From the NCBI GenBank assembly GCA_963693305.1, contig OY855906.1, positions 13,337,102-13,401,101 of the forward strand: a stretch of DNA of 64,000 nucleotides, given 5' to 3'. The notes beneath the pieces were generated by a model that did no database searches, was not told the origin of the DNA, and saw only the letters and a list, made by a program, of their open reading frames with translations. Source of the DNA: Meandrina meandrites (taxonomy: Eukaryota > Cnidaria > Anthozoa > Scleractinia > Meandrinidae). Position numbers and translations under genes: made by a program. Below are positions 1 through 11,580 of this stretch, one piece after another. The first letter of the stretch is position 1; each line of letters begins with the position of its first letter.

Positions 1-805
1 GTATCCACTACGAAATCTCTCGGCGCATATATTGATCAAAATCTAAATTGGGAATTTCAAATAAAGGAAATTTCAAAAAAGATCGTCTCCGGCGCAAGCG
101 CCATTAATTAAACGCATAAGGGATTTTGTTCCACGTGAGATACTTCTCACGTTTACAATTCATTAATTCAGCCTCATTTCGATTATTGTAGTGTAGTGTG
201 GGGATGCTGTTCAAAGGGACTCTCTCAGAAACTACAAAAGCTACAGAACCGTGCTGCGCGTATCATAACCTTCTCTAATTGTGATAGAAATACTGATGAA
301 CTCTTACATAGTTTAAATTGGCACAAACTTGAGCATCAAAGGGCCGTGAGTAAATCGATTATGATGTATAATGCTGTGAACAACCAGACTAATGTATAAT
401 GCTGTGACCAGAGACCAGAGTTCTCGGTTTTTCCCGCGTAATGAAGCCTTGACTCACAATCTCAGGAATACTGACGAAAAGCTATCCATACCACAGCCGC
501 GCACTAATTATTGCAAACGAAGTTTTAGCTACAGCGGGGCTGTGTTATGGAATAGCTCACCGAATAAAATAAAACTATCCAGAACACTTAACGAATTTAA
601 GAACAAATTGAAAAATCACACTTTGAGATCTTCTTGCATTTAAATTTTGAATACACGGCATCCTTGTAAAGCAGGTTTTGTTTGTTTGTTCTTATTAGTT
701 GTTAGCCTCTCTTAGTTAGTGTAGTTAGTGTTTTTATCCTTTGTTTTTTATTCTGTACCTGAATGGATTTTACCGTGTTTAAATAAAGTTACCTTACCTT
801 ACCTT
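1..805 (+). mobile_element. 3' end of a degenerate CR1/L2-type LINE
   Basis: Reading frames at the left edge encode the C-terminal part of a non-LTR reverse transcriptase: a segment with SLGAYIDQNLNW, then KLQNRAARIITF, then SYSGAVLWNSSPNKIK and a tail ending at about 642. In-frame stops at about 108 and 398 and a frame change at about 392 show it is dead. The 3' UTR ends in AATAAAGTT followed by a short ACCTT repeat at about 788-805, the usual 3' end of such elements. It is truncated by the window edge. It lies in the same orientation as host gene A, about 100 bases upstream of that gene's first visible exon, so it sits in an intron. Confidence 0.85.
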
Positions 806-909
806 GCACGAAAAGGAAGGAGGCAAACTCTTGATTGAAGCACATCATCGCAGTGGCAGACATAGTTGAAACTATCAGTGGTAATAACTTTGAGAACTGC
901 TATTTTCAG

Positions 910-3900
910 GGATATAAATGGCATCAAGTGGGAATCAGTTGTGTTACTGAAGTGTGATTTAAGCCAGAAAGAAGGAATCTTTATAGTATGGAGATATGAA
1001 TATCCCACTGAAATGGTAAGTGAAGAAACCGTTAAAATTCAGTCTACAGTTTGTAAAAAGAGAGGAGGAAAATCAGACATCATCTCTCTTTTTTTTCTCT
1101 TTTTCATTGCAAATTTACCAGAAATCTGTAAAGGAACAGTGACGCTTTCCAATTTAACAAATAAAGAAGCCCCGACTGTGCTCTGTTCTGTTTTAATATA
1201 CAATCTTCGTTCACTGTCCAAAATCCACGCACGCAATTCGTTAAAATCGAGCACTTTACCTGTCGTCAGCAAACTCCGACAGTGCGTTATTGACAATAAC
1301 GCATAAAAATCGTGCATTATTGACAATGGCTTCAGCTGACAGCTTTGCAGGAATAGTGGAAGAACAAATATGAACTTATGAACGATTTTGTGAATGATTC
1401 TAAGCCTCATTTATATTTAATTATGTATGGCTTTTTGTGATTTCTATATTCTTAAACTACGCCAGTATAATTTTGCGCTACCAAGATACAACTGAATTCT
1501 TATTTATTAAAATTCTTGTTCAAACTTCGCGAAATTGTGTATTGCGTGCAGTGTACTCAGATTGTGTTTCCCCCTACACTTCTTTCGTGCTATCGCCGCT
1601 TCTTGCGTGCTTTACTTATGGGTTAGAGACTGTTAGTTCGTATTTTGTTTACAAATACATGCACGCACTTGCTGGCAGCACAATGAATTCATTCACAATG
1701 AATTCATAAAGAACCCATCATTTCAGCGCTATGTTCCCCACCCATTCTCCTTCATCTTTTCGTTTCCAAAACGATTCAAAAGTGTCGTCAGCGTGCTTTA
1801 TTAAAGAAATAAAAAACGCATCCGAGTGCATTATTGAGTTATATAAGCACGCGGGGATTTTTAAGAATACTAGAGAAGTGCATAGAGAGGCACGAGGCGC
1901 AGCCGAGTGCTTCTAGCACTTCTCAAGTGTTCTAAAAAATTCTCAAGTGCTTATATAACTCAACAATGCACGAGGAGGAAGTTTTTTATTTCTTTGATAA
2001 AATGCTAAGGAAATAGCGCGCGCTCAAACTCATTACGTAAGCAGCGTGCATTATTTACCTACTAGGAGATGGTTTTCCATGTTCTATAAGAAAATAATGC
2101 ACGCTTGAGGTCTCGAAAAACTGCTAGTGGATGCCCGAGCCGTTAGGCGAGGGCATTCAGCTGCTTTTCTAGACCTCAAAAGTGCATTATTTTTGAATTT
2201 GTAACGCAGTAAAAGTTGCATCCGGGGTACCGGGCTTCTATAGTTTTTAGCTATGTTCTATAATAAAAATAATGCCCGCTAGAATTCCATTGCGTGTATA
2301 CAGCGGCTATGTTCTAAAACTCGATAAAGCACGCGCGTGATGCGACGCCAGATACGCAGTTGACTCCCACTTTTTGAAACATACATAGCTCCCTTAATAT
2401 TTATTTTTTGTTCGGTTCCTTGGCGGTGCGAAATGCCTCACACCACTGTGCTTCAAAATGCAAGGACTGCTTTTTCAGTAGCAAACTATTTTCGTCACAG
2501 TTAGCAAAAACGAACTTGTGAGCAAAGTCACGTGACTAATGACGTCATCATCCTGCGTCTTATACAAGAAGTAGTTAATGGTTAACAATTCACCGAAGTG
2601 GAGGTGAATAATAATTGTGTTAGTATATACCAAACCAGTTGAATAGGCGCCCAAAATTAAAAGTTTTACCGTGAAAGAAAGCAATTCAAAGGACAGAACA
2701 CTGCGCACATGAAAAGACGACAGCGTGGGAAAAGTCACATGGACAACACTACACAGGCGATCGACCGAAATAAATTTGCAACGTGTTTCGTTTGTTGAAT
2801 GGATTTGGACGATTTCAAGCGGAATTCTTTACTTTATTTTCGCTACTGAAGAACACAAGTCTTTAATTTACTCGTGAATACAACCTGTGCTGGTCACTAT
2901 AGCCTGGGAAACGTCCGTGAAGTCATCAGTGAAACGTGCTTCAAAAACTGTTCATTGAATTATGTCAAGAATACGCGGACTGAATTTGACCGAAGTTTAA
3001 TACGGCTGCTAAGCTAGTTGACTGGAGAGAGTCAGCGGAAGAGGATTGAAAAACCACAGCAATTCACAATTGAAGTTGATCTTCGGTGCAAAGCTAAATA
3101 ATTTAGTCTCCAGCGTGACTTAATATGGCCGAGCCGAAAACAACTTGCCAAAATCGTTTATAGCACGACCAAAACAACTGCAATGATTTACTTGCTTTAA
3201 ACAGAGATACTGGTAAGAAATGTACTTAATTTTCTTAGTTGGACGGCGTATATTTGGAAAAAATTCAGACTTAAACGTTTTAATTTTGCGTACGTGTACG
3301 CGGCGAAGGTAAACAAAATATTTTGTACCACATTTTATCAATCGTTTTGTTGAAGGAAACGCTTAAAACATTTTAAATAAACATCGCTACGTATCGCTAA
3401 ACCTAGTATTGTTCTGACCTGGTACAGTTGACAACACCTTAAAGTACAGCGGCTTCTTTTATCGATCAAAACCCGCTTTTTTAACCGAAGTTACTCGTAG
3501 AAGTCGTCTTACTTTGCTCGGAGGTGAATAGCAAGTACTATTCACCTCCGAGCTAGCCAATCAGCGCGTGCGAAAATCACTATTCACTGGTTTGGTATAT
3601 ACTAATTAACGATTATTCGCCGAAGGCGAAGCGAATCTCGGCGAATATTCCCCGAGACGAAGTCGAGGGGAATATTCGCCGAGATTCACTGAGCCTGAGG
3701 CGAATAATTGTTTTAGTCTAATTTCCAGAGGTGAATATCAAGAACTGCAAAATAAAGAACTAAAACACATACGTGTAAACAAGTTTAATTCATCGATGTA
3801 AATTAGAATTTGCACTTTAGTTTCAGCAATAAAACGGAACAAAACAAACACTGCGAAAATACAGATATCTGGTGCCTCTTTTCAGTCTTGGCGACTTCTG

Positions 3901-5476
3901 AACAATTGTTTAAATCCTCTTGAAATGAGTTGAGCAGCTCTGGTCTGGGGAGAACTGAATAATTTTGGGTCAATCGATCTGATTGACTTTCTCATGGCCG
4001 CGTGCGATCTACAAAACCACCGTGTTTACCATCAATTCTTATGCCTTGCGAAGCATCTTTTGAAAATAGTTTCGGTCCAATAGCCTTGGTAGACAATTTT
4101 CAAAATTCCAACTGTGTTGAATACTCCGGACTTGGAGTGATTTCTTTTGAATGAACGAAAATTTCATTCAGTTATTTGCCGCCATATGTACTTGCCTGGA
4201 TGGCAAAGGCGGCGTGGCTCAGTAACCAAGCCCTCAAATGCTATATTCACCTCCTAGCGAGGTAAATATAGCGTCATAAACCAGAGATTTTCGACCAATC
4301 AGAGTGTCCCATTCTTATATTCACCTCTGGAAATTAGACTAATTATTATTATAGAAAGGCATTACATTACTACTTAAATTACAAACGACGTGGTTACTTA
4401 CAATGACATTACAATTACTTGCCAGTTTTGATCTTGCTCGGTAAGGTATGAACGTAGCTGATGACGGGGTTCCAATCAGCAATCTAAATGTCTAGTATCG
4501 TGGAGAGAGATTCTTGCTAAGTTTCGTTTTGCTTCTTTTTTTCAGGCATTCAATTTGACGCATAAGTGCGCATGTCCTGATGCTTGCCTAGTTAGGCCCG
4601 CAAAGCCAACAACTAAGGAACCCACAGGTACAGCCGCACCTAGCAAGTTAAGCGATAGATCACTATCACCGCCATAAGGGATGGTACACGCGTGAGCTTT
4701 TCCTTCCTTGCTGCGTCATTAAGTGTAGTATACCGCACAAAGCCGTCAACACCCTAGCTCGCACGCTATGTTTTAAAAAGAAAGCGTAAAACGATGTTTA
4801 ATTTAATATGGAAATACACTTAGCTTCTAGCTGGTTTACAGGTAGTCCATAAGAGGAAAAAAAACAAATAAAACATCGGTTTTAAATTAATCTTACCTAT
4901 TTTATATGTTCTGTGCGTTAGTGAGTTGTACTACGAATCGAGCGGTCCGTAGTCCATGTGTCATGTTTGTTTCCACTGTGTGCATAAACAAGAGTGTTTA
5001 TGAAGCTTAATAATACTACACAGTTGTGGATGGCGGAGTACCTGAAATAAAGAAGTGTTTCTCAAAGTGACACTTATAAGAATTGATAGATTATAGGAAT
5101 GGGGGACGGAATTTCACAAAAAATGTAACGACTTTTTCTGTGTACATGTTCAGCTCACCAGACTGATAACATTGTGATTGAAGTAGTCCCGAGTGTTGCT
5201 GGAGGCGTTATTTTGATTGCAGTAATTGTCATCTGGCTGTGGGTTCGAAGAAGGCGAATAATTGAAGTGTATCCACCTCTCGTGCCGCCGCGTGACAATA
5301 GAGACCGTGAAGACGTCAGCCATAACGTGTTCCCTAGTACAAGTGAAGAAAGTGAATTAACTTCGGGAAGAGGCTCTTCGCATTTAACGAGAGGCTCATC
5401 GTGTAGCGACATCACAGTACCCAAAAAAGATAATCTCAAAAGTAAGATCAAGCCTTATGCGGAAGGTCTCGTTTAG
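910..5476 (+). CDS. Gene A (partial): MRH-domain type I membrane protein, last three exons
   Basis: Exons are 910-1015, 4546-4627 and 5154-5476. All are bounded by AG/GT and join in frame to 169 complete residues. Exon 910-1015 holds the late MRH strand (VVLLKCD). Exon 4546-4627 holds the closing MRH motif LTHKCACPDAC and a short Thr/Pro linker. Exon 5154-5476 holds the membrane helix (about VVPSVAGGVILIAVIVIWLW), an Arg-rich stop-transfer and a tail with GSSCSDITVP, ending GLV. Signal peptide and early MRH exons must lie left of the window or be lost. The tail has YPPL (5270-5281), a YxxPhi signal, where paralogues B, C and D have a dileucine motif. Intron phases match genes B-D exactly. MRH proteins sort or recognise glycoproteins in the secretory/lysosomal pathway; the role here is inferred. 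No polyadenylation signal is obvious downstream. Confidence 0.85.
1793..2004. repeat. Foldback hairpin (about 210 bp)
   Basis: The left arm, from GCTTTATTAAAGAAATAAAA through GAGTTATATAAGCAC, is repeated in reverse complement at about 1945-2004 with few mismatches. The centre contains GCACGAGGCGCAGCCGAGTGC. It looks like a hairpin-type MITE. No clear target-site duplication was found. Confidence 0.6.
2091..2194. repeat. Short foldback hairpin
   Basis: AATAATGCACGCTTGAGGTCT at the left pairs with AGACCTCAAAAGTGCATTATT at the right. The middle is a GC-rich stem around GCCCGAGCCGTTAGGCGAGGGC. It shares the GTGCATTATT theme with the foldback at 1793-2004, so the two probably belong to one family. 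Confidence 0.55.
2603..3621. mobile_element. Inverted-repeat element with GAGGTGAATA termini
   Basis: An imperfect inverted repeat of about 41 bp frames this stretch: both ends contain TATATACCAAACCAG, forward at about 2624 and reversed at about 3586. An internal palindrome lies at about 3521-3549. There is no ORF of interest. Termini and target duplication are uncertain, so I call it a non-autonomous DNA transposon with moderate confidence. Confidence 0.45.
3611..3713. repeat. Strong hairpin CGGCGAATATTCCCCGAG
   Basis: ATTATTCGCC and CGGCGAATATTCCCCGAG are mirrored in reverse complement around ACGAAG, giving a long stem. It sits between two inverted-repeat elements and may be the end of one of them. 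Confidence 0.5.
3713..4342. mobile_element. Non-autonomous DNA transposon with perfect 26-bp TIRs
   Basis: Positions 3713-3738 and 4317-4342 are perfect 26-bp inverted repeats beginning TTAGTCTAATTTCCAGAGG. The interior has no coding potential. I could not find a matching target duplication. The internal GAGGTGAATAT motif relates it to the neighbour at 2603-3621. Confidence 0.6.
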
Positions 5477-5639
5477 CCATATCTTTTTTTTTATTAATTT
5501 GTCCATTATATAATAGGTACAATTAAACTGTTCTATTATCTGCTAATTTAGATATAATGGCTGGAGATCTTAGCAAGCTCAATGAGCTTTTCTATGAAGA
5601 TCCCCTTATTATAACTTAAAATAATTACAGAGCAGATGG

Positions 5640-8583
5640 AATTATATTTAATTCTAGATGTACGTTTAATTCTAATACATGTGCTTTCCTAAAAAACAAA
5701 ACTGAAACCTAATTACCTAACATACTTTGATTTTGCACAGATACCTTTGTGCTTCTTTTAAAAAGATTATAACTTTGCAATGATTTCAATTCTATTGGTA
5801 AATTATTCCAAATTTGCGCCTCCCTATATTTAACGGAAAATTTCCCATAATTTGTCCTTTTGTAATCCATAAATATATTTGACGCTGAACGGGTATCATG
5901 GCTATGTATGTTTTTATTTAATGTAAAATAATTATTGAGATATCTTGGTAAATTATTGCTAAAGTATGAATACATAAAGAGTGCTATAAGATACATGTTT
6001 AACTCATATATATCAAGAATTTTAAGAGATTGGAATAGAGCCTTGGATTCATCTTGATATTTCGAAAAAGTTATTATCCGTATCAATTTTTTCTGTATTG
6101 TAATTATCGGTTTCAGCCTGGCTGGGTAAGTGCTTGTCCATATTATGCCCCCAGGGGGGGGGGGGGGGGGGGTACTCAGGATTTCAAGTGACGGGGATGA
6201 TAGAAGGATTTTTTTGGGTTTGAAATTTTCGATTCCGGGATTTTTTTGGTTTGTTTGCTTGATTTAAGTAGGGATTTTTTTGGGTATTACTGACCTAGGC
6301 AAAGTGTTCTTGGATGTCTCTAGTGATGTTAAACCTGGTGAAGGAAAGATTATTCAGATGATATGATGAATAAACAAACACAAACGTTCAATTTTTAATT
6401 ATTTTAATGTTTAAAATTTTAAGGGCCACAAATTTGGCATGGGATTTTTTAAGGGATTATTTTTGGTCCAGGGATTTGTTTGGGTTTTGTTGGAAGCCCT
6501 AGGGATTTTTTTGGGTCTTGATTTTTGTTCCCATTCGATCATCCCCGTCACTTCAAATCCCGAGTACCCCCCTGGGATTATGCCACAATATGTTAAATAT
6601 GGATACACCATAGTGTCATAAATTGTCTTTAGTGTTTGGATTGACAAAAAATGTCTAGCCTTTGCCATAATCCCAGTCATTTTCGAAATTGTTGTTGAAA
6701 TTTGGTTAATATGTTTTCTCCAAGAGAGTTCATCATCTATATATAAACCAAGAAATTTTTGTATAATTAACCTTATCAATCTGTTGATCATTAATTTTTA
6801 TTTCAAACGCTCGGTCTAGTTTCTTTTTTTTAGTTTTAAATACCATGAAGTGTGTTTTCTTAACATTTAAAGAAAGCTTATTACATGAAAGCCAAGATGC
6901 GATATTTTTAAGTTGTTGATTCATGGTGTTGTATAGAATATCAACATTTTTATGACTATAAAACAAGTTTGTATGATCAGCAAAGAGAATAAATGACAAC
7001 TTTTTTGAGCACCTTGAAATATCATTATTCATGTAAATAAGAAACAAGCGTGGTCCAAGTACATAGCCTTGGGGCACTCCACATGTTATTGTTAAGCTTT
7101 TTGATTGTTCTGACTTGTATTTTACTATCTGTTTTCTTTCTGTCAAATAATTCTTAAACCATTCATTTACAATACCCCTTATTCCATAATAATTAAGCTT
7201 CCTTAGCAGAATTTCATGATTTACAGTATCAAATGTCTTTGCAAGGTCTAAAAATACTCCCAATGTATATTCATTGTTATTTATTGCTTGTGATATTTTT
7301 GTTATTAGCTCAATAGTTGCTAAGTTTGTTGAGTGTTTCCATCAAAAACCATACTGACTTGGGAATAATATGTTATTCTGATCAAGATATTTAAGTAATC
7401 TGTTGTACATTAGTTTCTCTAATAATTTACTGAAACATGGGAGAACTGAGATAGGTCTGTAATTAGAAAATCCTTCCTTATCATTCGCTTTAAATACTGG
7501 AGTAACAAGTGCAACTTTGAGGTCATCAGGAATAGAACCAGTAAGAAATGACTGGTTATATACTTTCAAATTTTCTTAACTAATTTAGGTTGTATTTCAT
7601 CATGTCCACAAGACTTGTTTACATTTAGCTTACGTGTTTCAAATTCAACTTCATTTTCTGTTACTGCATGCAAGAAAATAGATTTTATAGATCTTTCACC
7701 TAAATAATTTGAAAAGCTGACATCACTGTCTGGAATTTTTGCAGCCAAATTTCGTCCAACATTAATAAAGTATTCATTAAATTTATTACTTATTTCAGCA
7801 GGATCAGTTATTAAGGTTTCATTTTCTTTAAAGTAATCAGGTAGCTCGGGTTTTAATTTGTTCCTGTTTATTACTTCATTTATTAGTTTCCACAGATATC
7901 TCAAGTTACTCTTATGTCCACTGAACTCTCTGTCGTAGTACTGTTTCTTAGCTACACTTTTTAATTTATTGAATTTGTTTCTGTATGTTTTATATATTGA
8001 CTTATTTCTTTCAGTTGGATTCTTTATAAATTTTTTATATAGCATGTTTTTAGTTCTCCTTGATTTCAAGATTCCTTTTGTTATCCAGGGTACTTTCTTT
8101 TCTGGGTTTTTGCTTCTTGGTTTTATTAATGGTATGTTTTTGTCGAACAACCAATACAATTTAGCGTAAAAGTGTTTATAAGCATCTTGAGCATCACTTT
8201 TACTGTAAACATCTTTCCAATCTATGCATTCCAAGTCTTGCCAGAGCTGATTTATTGATTTGTCATTAATCAACCTTGTCTTTGTATCAATAGTATTGTG
8301 ATGCTTAATTCTTTGGAAATTACTTGTTTTATAATTCTCTTCAATGTTGTTAACAAATATATTATCAATTAGTGTTGCAGTAGTATTAGTTATTCTTGTT
8401 GGCCTTGAAATTAACGGGTAAAAAGTTGAAGAAAACATCATATTTGTGAAATCCTTGATGTGCTGGTTCTCTTCCGTTCTCAGTAGATCAAGGTTAAAAT
8501 GTCCCATTAAGAAACATTCTTTGTGTTGTATATCTATTTTTTTAAAATAAACCGCAAGGTATTCCTTGAATTCTTCAAGCTTA
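5640..8583 (-). pseudogene. Dead LINE: endonuclease end plus reverse transcriptase in broken frames
   Basis: Read on the minus strand, the pieces follow the order of a LINE ORF2: end of an APE endonuclease (MGHFNLDLL, TLIDNIFVN), connector, RT fingers (VTPVFKANDKEGFSNYRPISVLP), palm (GVPQGYVLGPRLFLIYMN) and a C-terminal segment with YREAQIWNNLPIELKS. At least three frame changes occur (near 7566, 7340 and 6790). The catalytic F/YADD box reads FADH (6967-6984), so the second catalytic Asp is lost. The 5' end stops near 8583, giving a 5'-truncated insertion. A small DNA element at 6150-6576 interrupts it. It lies in the intergenic DNA between genes A and B. Confidence 0.88.
6150..6576. mobile_element. 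hAT-like MITE (427 bp) inside the LINE, 8-bp TSD ATTATGCC
   Basis: The element starts CCCAGGGGG and ends CCCCCTGGG. Terminal inverted repeats of about 45 bp include GTACTC and TGACGGGGATGAT. It is flanked by perfect direct repeats ATTATGCC at 6142-6149 and 6577-6584. Removing the element and one repeat rejoins the interrupted LINE sequence. The left terminus contains a 19-nt G run (6154-6172). An 8-bp duplication fits the hAT superfamily. Confidence 0.8.
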
Positions 8584-8761
8584 TCATTTGGATAAGCTTG
8601 AATTGGTGAATTGGTGCAGACATTTCCCTGTCACGGCTGGTGTTCCGTTCAAAACGGGGTGGGCCGGGAAGGTACTACAACGTTTTCCCAACCACTCGAT
8701 TTTCATCCCATTTGTTTTTTTTTTTTTATTTTTGGCCAATTTCAGAGCTCTAGACTTAGTT

Positions 8762-9359
8762 AGGGAGCGTTCATAATTTATGGGAGGGGGTTGGGGAGGG
8801 TCTATGAGAATTTGGAAGGGGGTGGTCACTCATTTTGTCAGGTAAAAATTGGGGGGGGGGGGGGGGGGGGCACTATTAAAAATTCTTTTGAAGCCAGAGA
8901 CTTGGAAACGTTAGCTTATGTTGCTGATGTGCGTTCACTTCTGGTGGTCGTGGAGATCTTTATCGGTAGGATGTTAACCTCATCACTGCTTCCGATGTAT
9001 GTCGTTTCAGTTTCAGTTCCACTCTCACTCAATGTTTCAAAAAAATGTCCTCATCACTCCCAGAATCTTCATAATCGGAGGGATTCTCTGCTGGATTGAG
9101 GGAGGGCTTTCCCAGTGACAATGACATCATGCAGACTGGAACCTTTATCTGGATGTGCGCTCTGATGATCGACACTTTCAGTTTGCGCCTTCACGGCATT
9201 CAGGATGTTTAAGATTTTTATTTAGTTTAAGCACGTAGAATGATTTGTATTTTTTTTGGGGGGGGGGGGGGGGGGGGCAACCATAAAACATTGCCTCAAA
9301 TTGCAAAATCCTCATAGCCTCCTTCCCATAAACAAATGGATAAATTATGACTGCTCCCT
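8762..9359. mobile_element. Inverted-repeat element with two internal G20 tracts
   Basis: AGGGAGCGTTCATAATTTAT at 8762-8781 is mirrored at 9340-9359 with two mismatches. Runs of exactly 20 G lie at 8851-8870 and 9258-9277, in the same orientation. ORFs across them are low-complexity products and not genes. No clear target duplication is seen. Confidence 0.55.
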
Positions 9360-9816
9360 TTGTCAAAAAACATTATCCATAAACACTCCTGGTTCACGCA
9401 GATTTTTTGGAATTAATCGAATATTGGGTCAATATTGAGGTGTTAACGAAACAGTGCTAGATATAGCATAGGAAAACCAAGAGAAAGTAAGAGACTCCTG
9501 CTCTTTGGGACCCCCTTTGCGAAAAAAATATCTGAAATATAACTGGAAAATGGTTTTAGTGCGCACTGATCAAATACGCTGGACGTGAATCAGTTGCTGG
9601 GAACTTGTGGTACATTTGCAGTCACATTTGCGGTTACATTTTCAGTCATGCAGTTGTCTCAATGTAAAGGTTTTATTCAGATTTCTACTCGGTTCTGCAG
9701 AAATCCAGGCAACGCTTCACAACACAGTATGAAGCAAAGAACCATTCTTAGAAAGTAGCCAACTCAAACAGATATAACAAACTGTATAGTACCAGCCAAT
9801 ATATTGTGAGTACCAG

Positions 9817-10275
9817 AGAACTGCCGGAGGTCTGGGTTATCGCATGACGAGTATGTAGCGTGACGGTGACTGCTATGGACTAGCCTCGCTTCAAAACCGA
9901 AAGTGTTCTATGATCAACATTGGCCTTGCAATTCGCCGGAAATCAAACGAGATCACTACGACGAAACTCTGAGCAGCTCTGAGCAGCGAAATTAACTTGC
10001 ATGTCTTGATAGACCTTTGATGAAGCAACATAACGTACCGGATCAGCGTATGGCTTTATAGCAGTTACTATAATATCCGAAGTGATTCGAACATCGGTAG
10101 ACCGGTAAGAGGTGCAAAGCTTTGAATTGTACGAATAAGGTATGTTTGACATTAGAAACGTTCTTGAAATCTATCACATTAGGCAGTAACGTCACCCAAA
10201 GTTGTGCGCTGCTGATTTAAACTCCAATAAAATAATTTAACTTTCACACCCATAACGATGGCTGATTATACAAAT
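9817..10275 (+). repeat. Upstream segmental repeat, copy 1 (upstream of gene B)
   Basis: The block begins at AACTGCCGGAGGTCTGGG and runs to AACGATGGCTGATTA. It is similar to 36690-37320 throughout and to 41865-42060 over its first part. All three copies lie upstream of an MRH gene, so the block probably travelled with the tandem gene duplications. The ORFs in it are short and not conserved. Confidence 0.6.
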
Positions 10276-10412
10276 TGCCCAGGCATTTGTAATGCTTTAT
10301 CAGTTTATCGGTGTTTCAATGTGTTATTGGGTAAACAGTACTCGCCAGTCGGTGTCATGATCAATAAGGTTTCCATTTCTTTTCCAAATAAGTTACAAAA
10401 AGGCTTATAAAT

Positions 10413-11065
10413 CTGGGCCGGTTTCTTCAACAATGTAACTTCCGGCTTTTCAATACAGCATTTCTCGTAGTATGTTTTCACCATGACACTTACGTGTACG
10501 TTTGCACTTACTGCCTGAATCACTGACTCACTGTGTCGCGCGCTTGCGGTCGAAGCGTGCTGTGTAGGTGAAGATCAGCCAGGACTTAGGTCACACAGTT
10601 TATTTTCTTGCAGTATAGACCAGTATAATACTTGCTTCGGCGTTTGACGAGTCGTCGTCACGTTTAGATGAAAGCTTATATGTGTATTTATGTAGTCAAC
10701 TGAAAAACAATCAATACATACAAGTAACTATTAGAGTTCATACTTCTTACATGATATATCCTGAAACGACAAAACTTACAATTTGTGTTTCCTGTGTGTT
10801 TTAAGTCCTTAGTTCTTGACTATAAACTCCGTGTCGTGTCGGTTAACGGTTTTTTAAAAAGAAATTACGTCCTATTGAATATATTACTAGCACCTCGTTT
10901 CCGAGCAGCGGGAAAAAAGGTGACAATTAATAAATGTGTTGCGTGAATCCGCGCGAAATGCAAATCAAATCCGGCTTTTCAGTACAGCATTTCTCGTAGT
11001 ATGTTTTCACCGTGACACTTACGCATACGTTTGCACTTACTGCCTGAATCACTGACTCACTGAAT
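10413..11065 (+). repeat. Pair of about 95-bp direct repeats
   Basis: CCGGCTTTTCAATACAGCAT through GAATCACTGACTCACT at about 10440-10533 recurs at about 10971-11065 with few changes. A weaker relative lies near 37860-37935. The intervening 440 bp shows nothing recognisable, and nor does 11066-11575. Confidence 0.6.
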
Positions 11066-11580
11066 GAATGTATTTATTTGTTTTACTATCATTGTCAGCA
11101 TTCATTGCTGACAATGGCAATTTAGAAAGACTAACGTACATGCACTGACATCAGTGTTTATCATAGTTAAGTAATTTCATAGGTAAGACACGGATTTGTT
11201 TTTGTTTTAAAAACAGAATTGACCTACAAAGGAAACAACGTATCAAACTTAATTAAAGAAACTTTAAAACTACAAAGCATAATTGTTCAATGTTACACAT
11301 CATTTTTTACTTCATCGCAAAGAAAACAGGATCTATAGTTAATATAGATAGACGAATTCAACTTGGACATTTTCAAGATCTTTCAACCTAAGCTGTGAAA
11401 CTGAAGTCTGATGTACTTTCGCTGAAACACTGAACTCAATCTCATGACTCTTTTCACTGCTTCTAGTTGTAGAGGGAACTTCCTCGCTGTGCATAATTCT
11501 TCATCCGTCATACTCAGCCTCGTCCAATAATTGTTTTATTATTAATTTAAAATATTTCCAGAGCTCTAAAATTACAAAAC

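Larger units (their letters stand above)
1016..4545. other. Large intron of gene A filled with small inverted-repeat elements
   Basis: Between the last MRH-strand exon and the LTHKCAC exon there is no credible coding sequence. The stretch contains at least two hairpin foldbacks (1793-2004, 2091-2194), an inverted-repeat element (about 2603-3621), a strong hairpin (3611-3713) and another terminal-inverted-repeat element (3713-4342), listed separately. I see nothing in 1016-1790 or 2200-2600. Confidence 0.6.

Noticed and set aside
8584..9438. ORFs across the G tracts at 8851 and 9258
   Set aside because: They lie inside an inverted-repeat element and consist largely of homopolymer translation.
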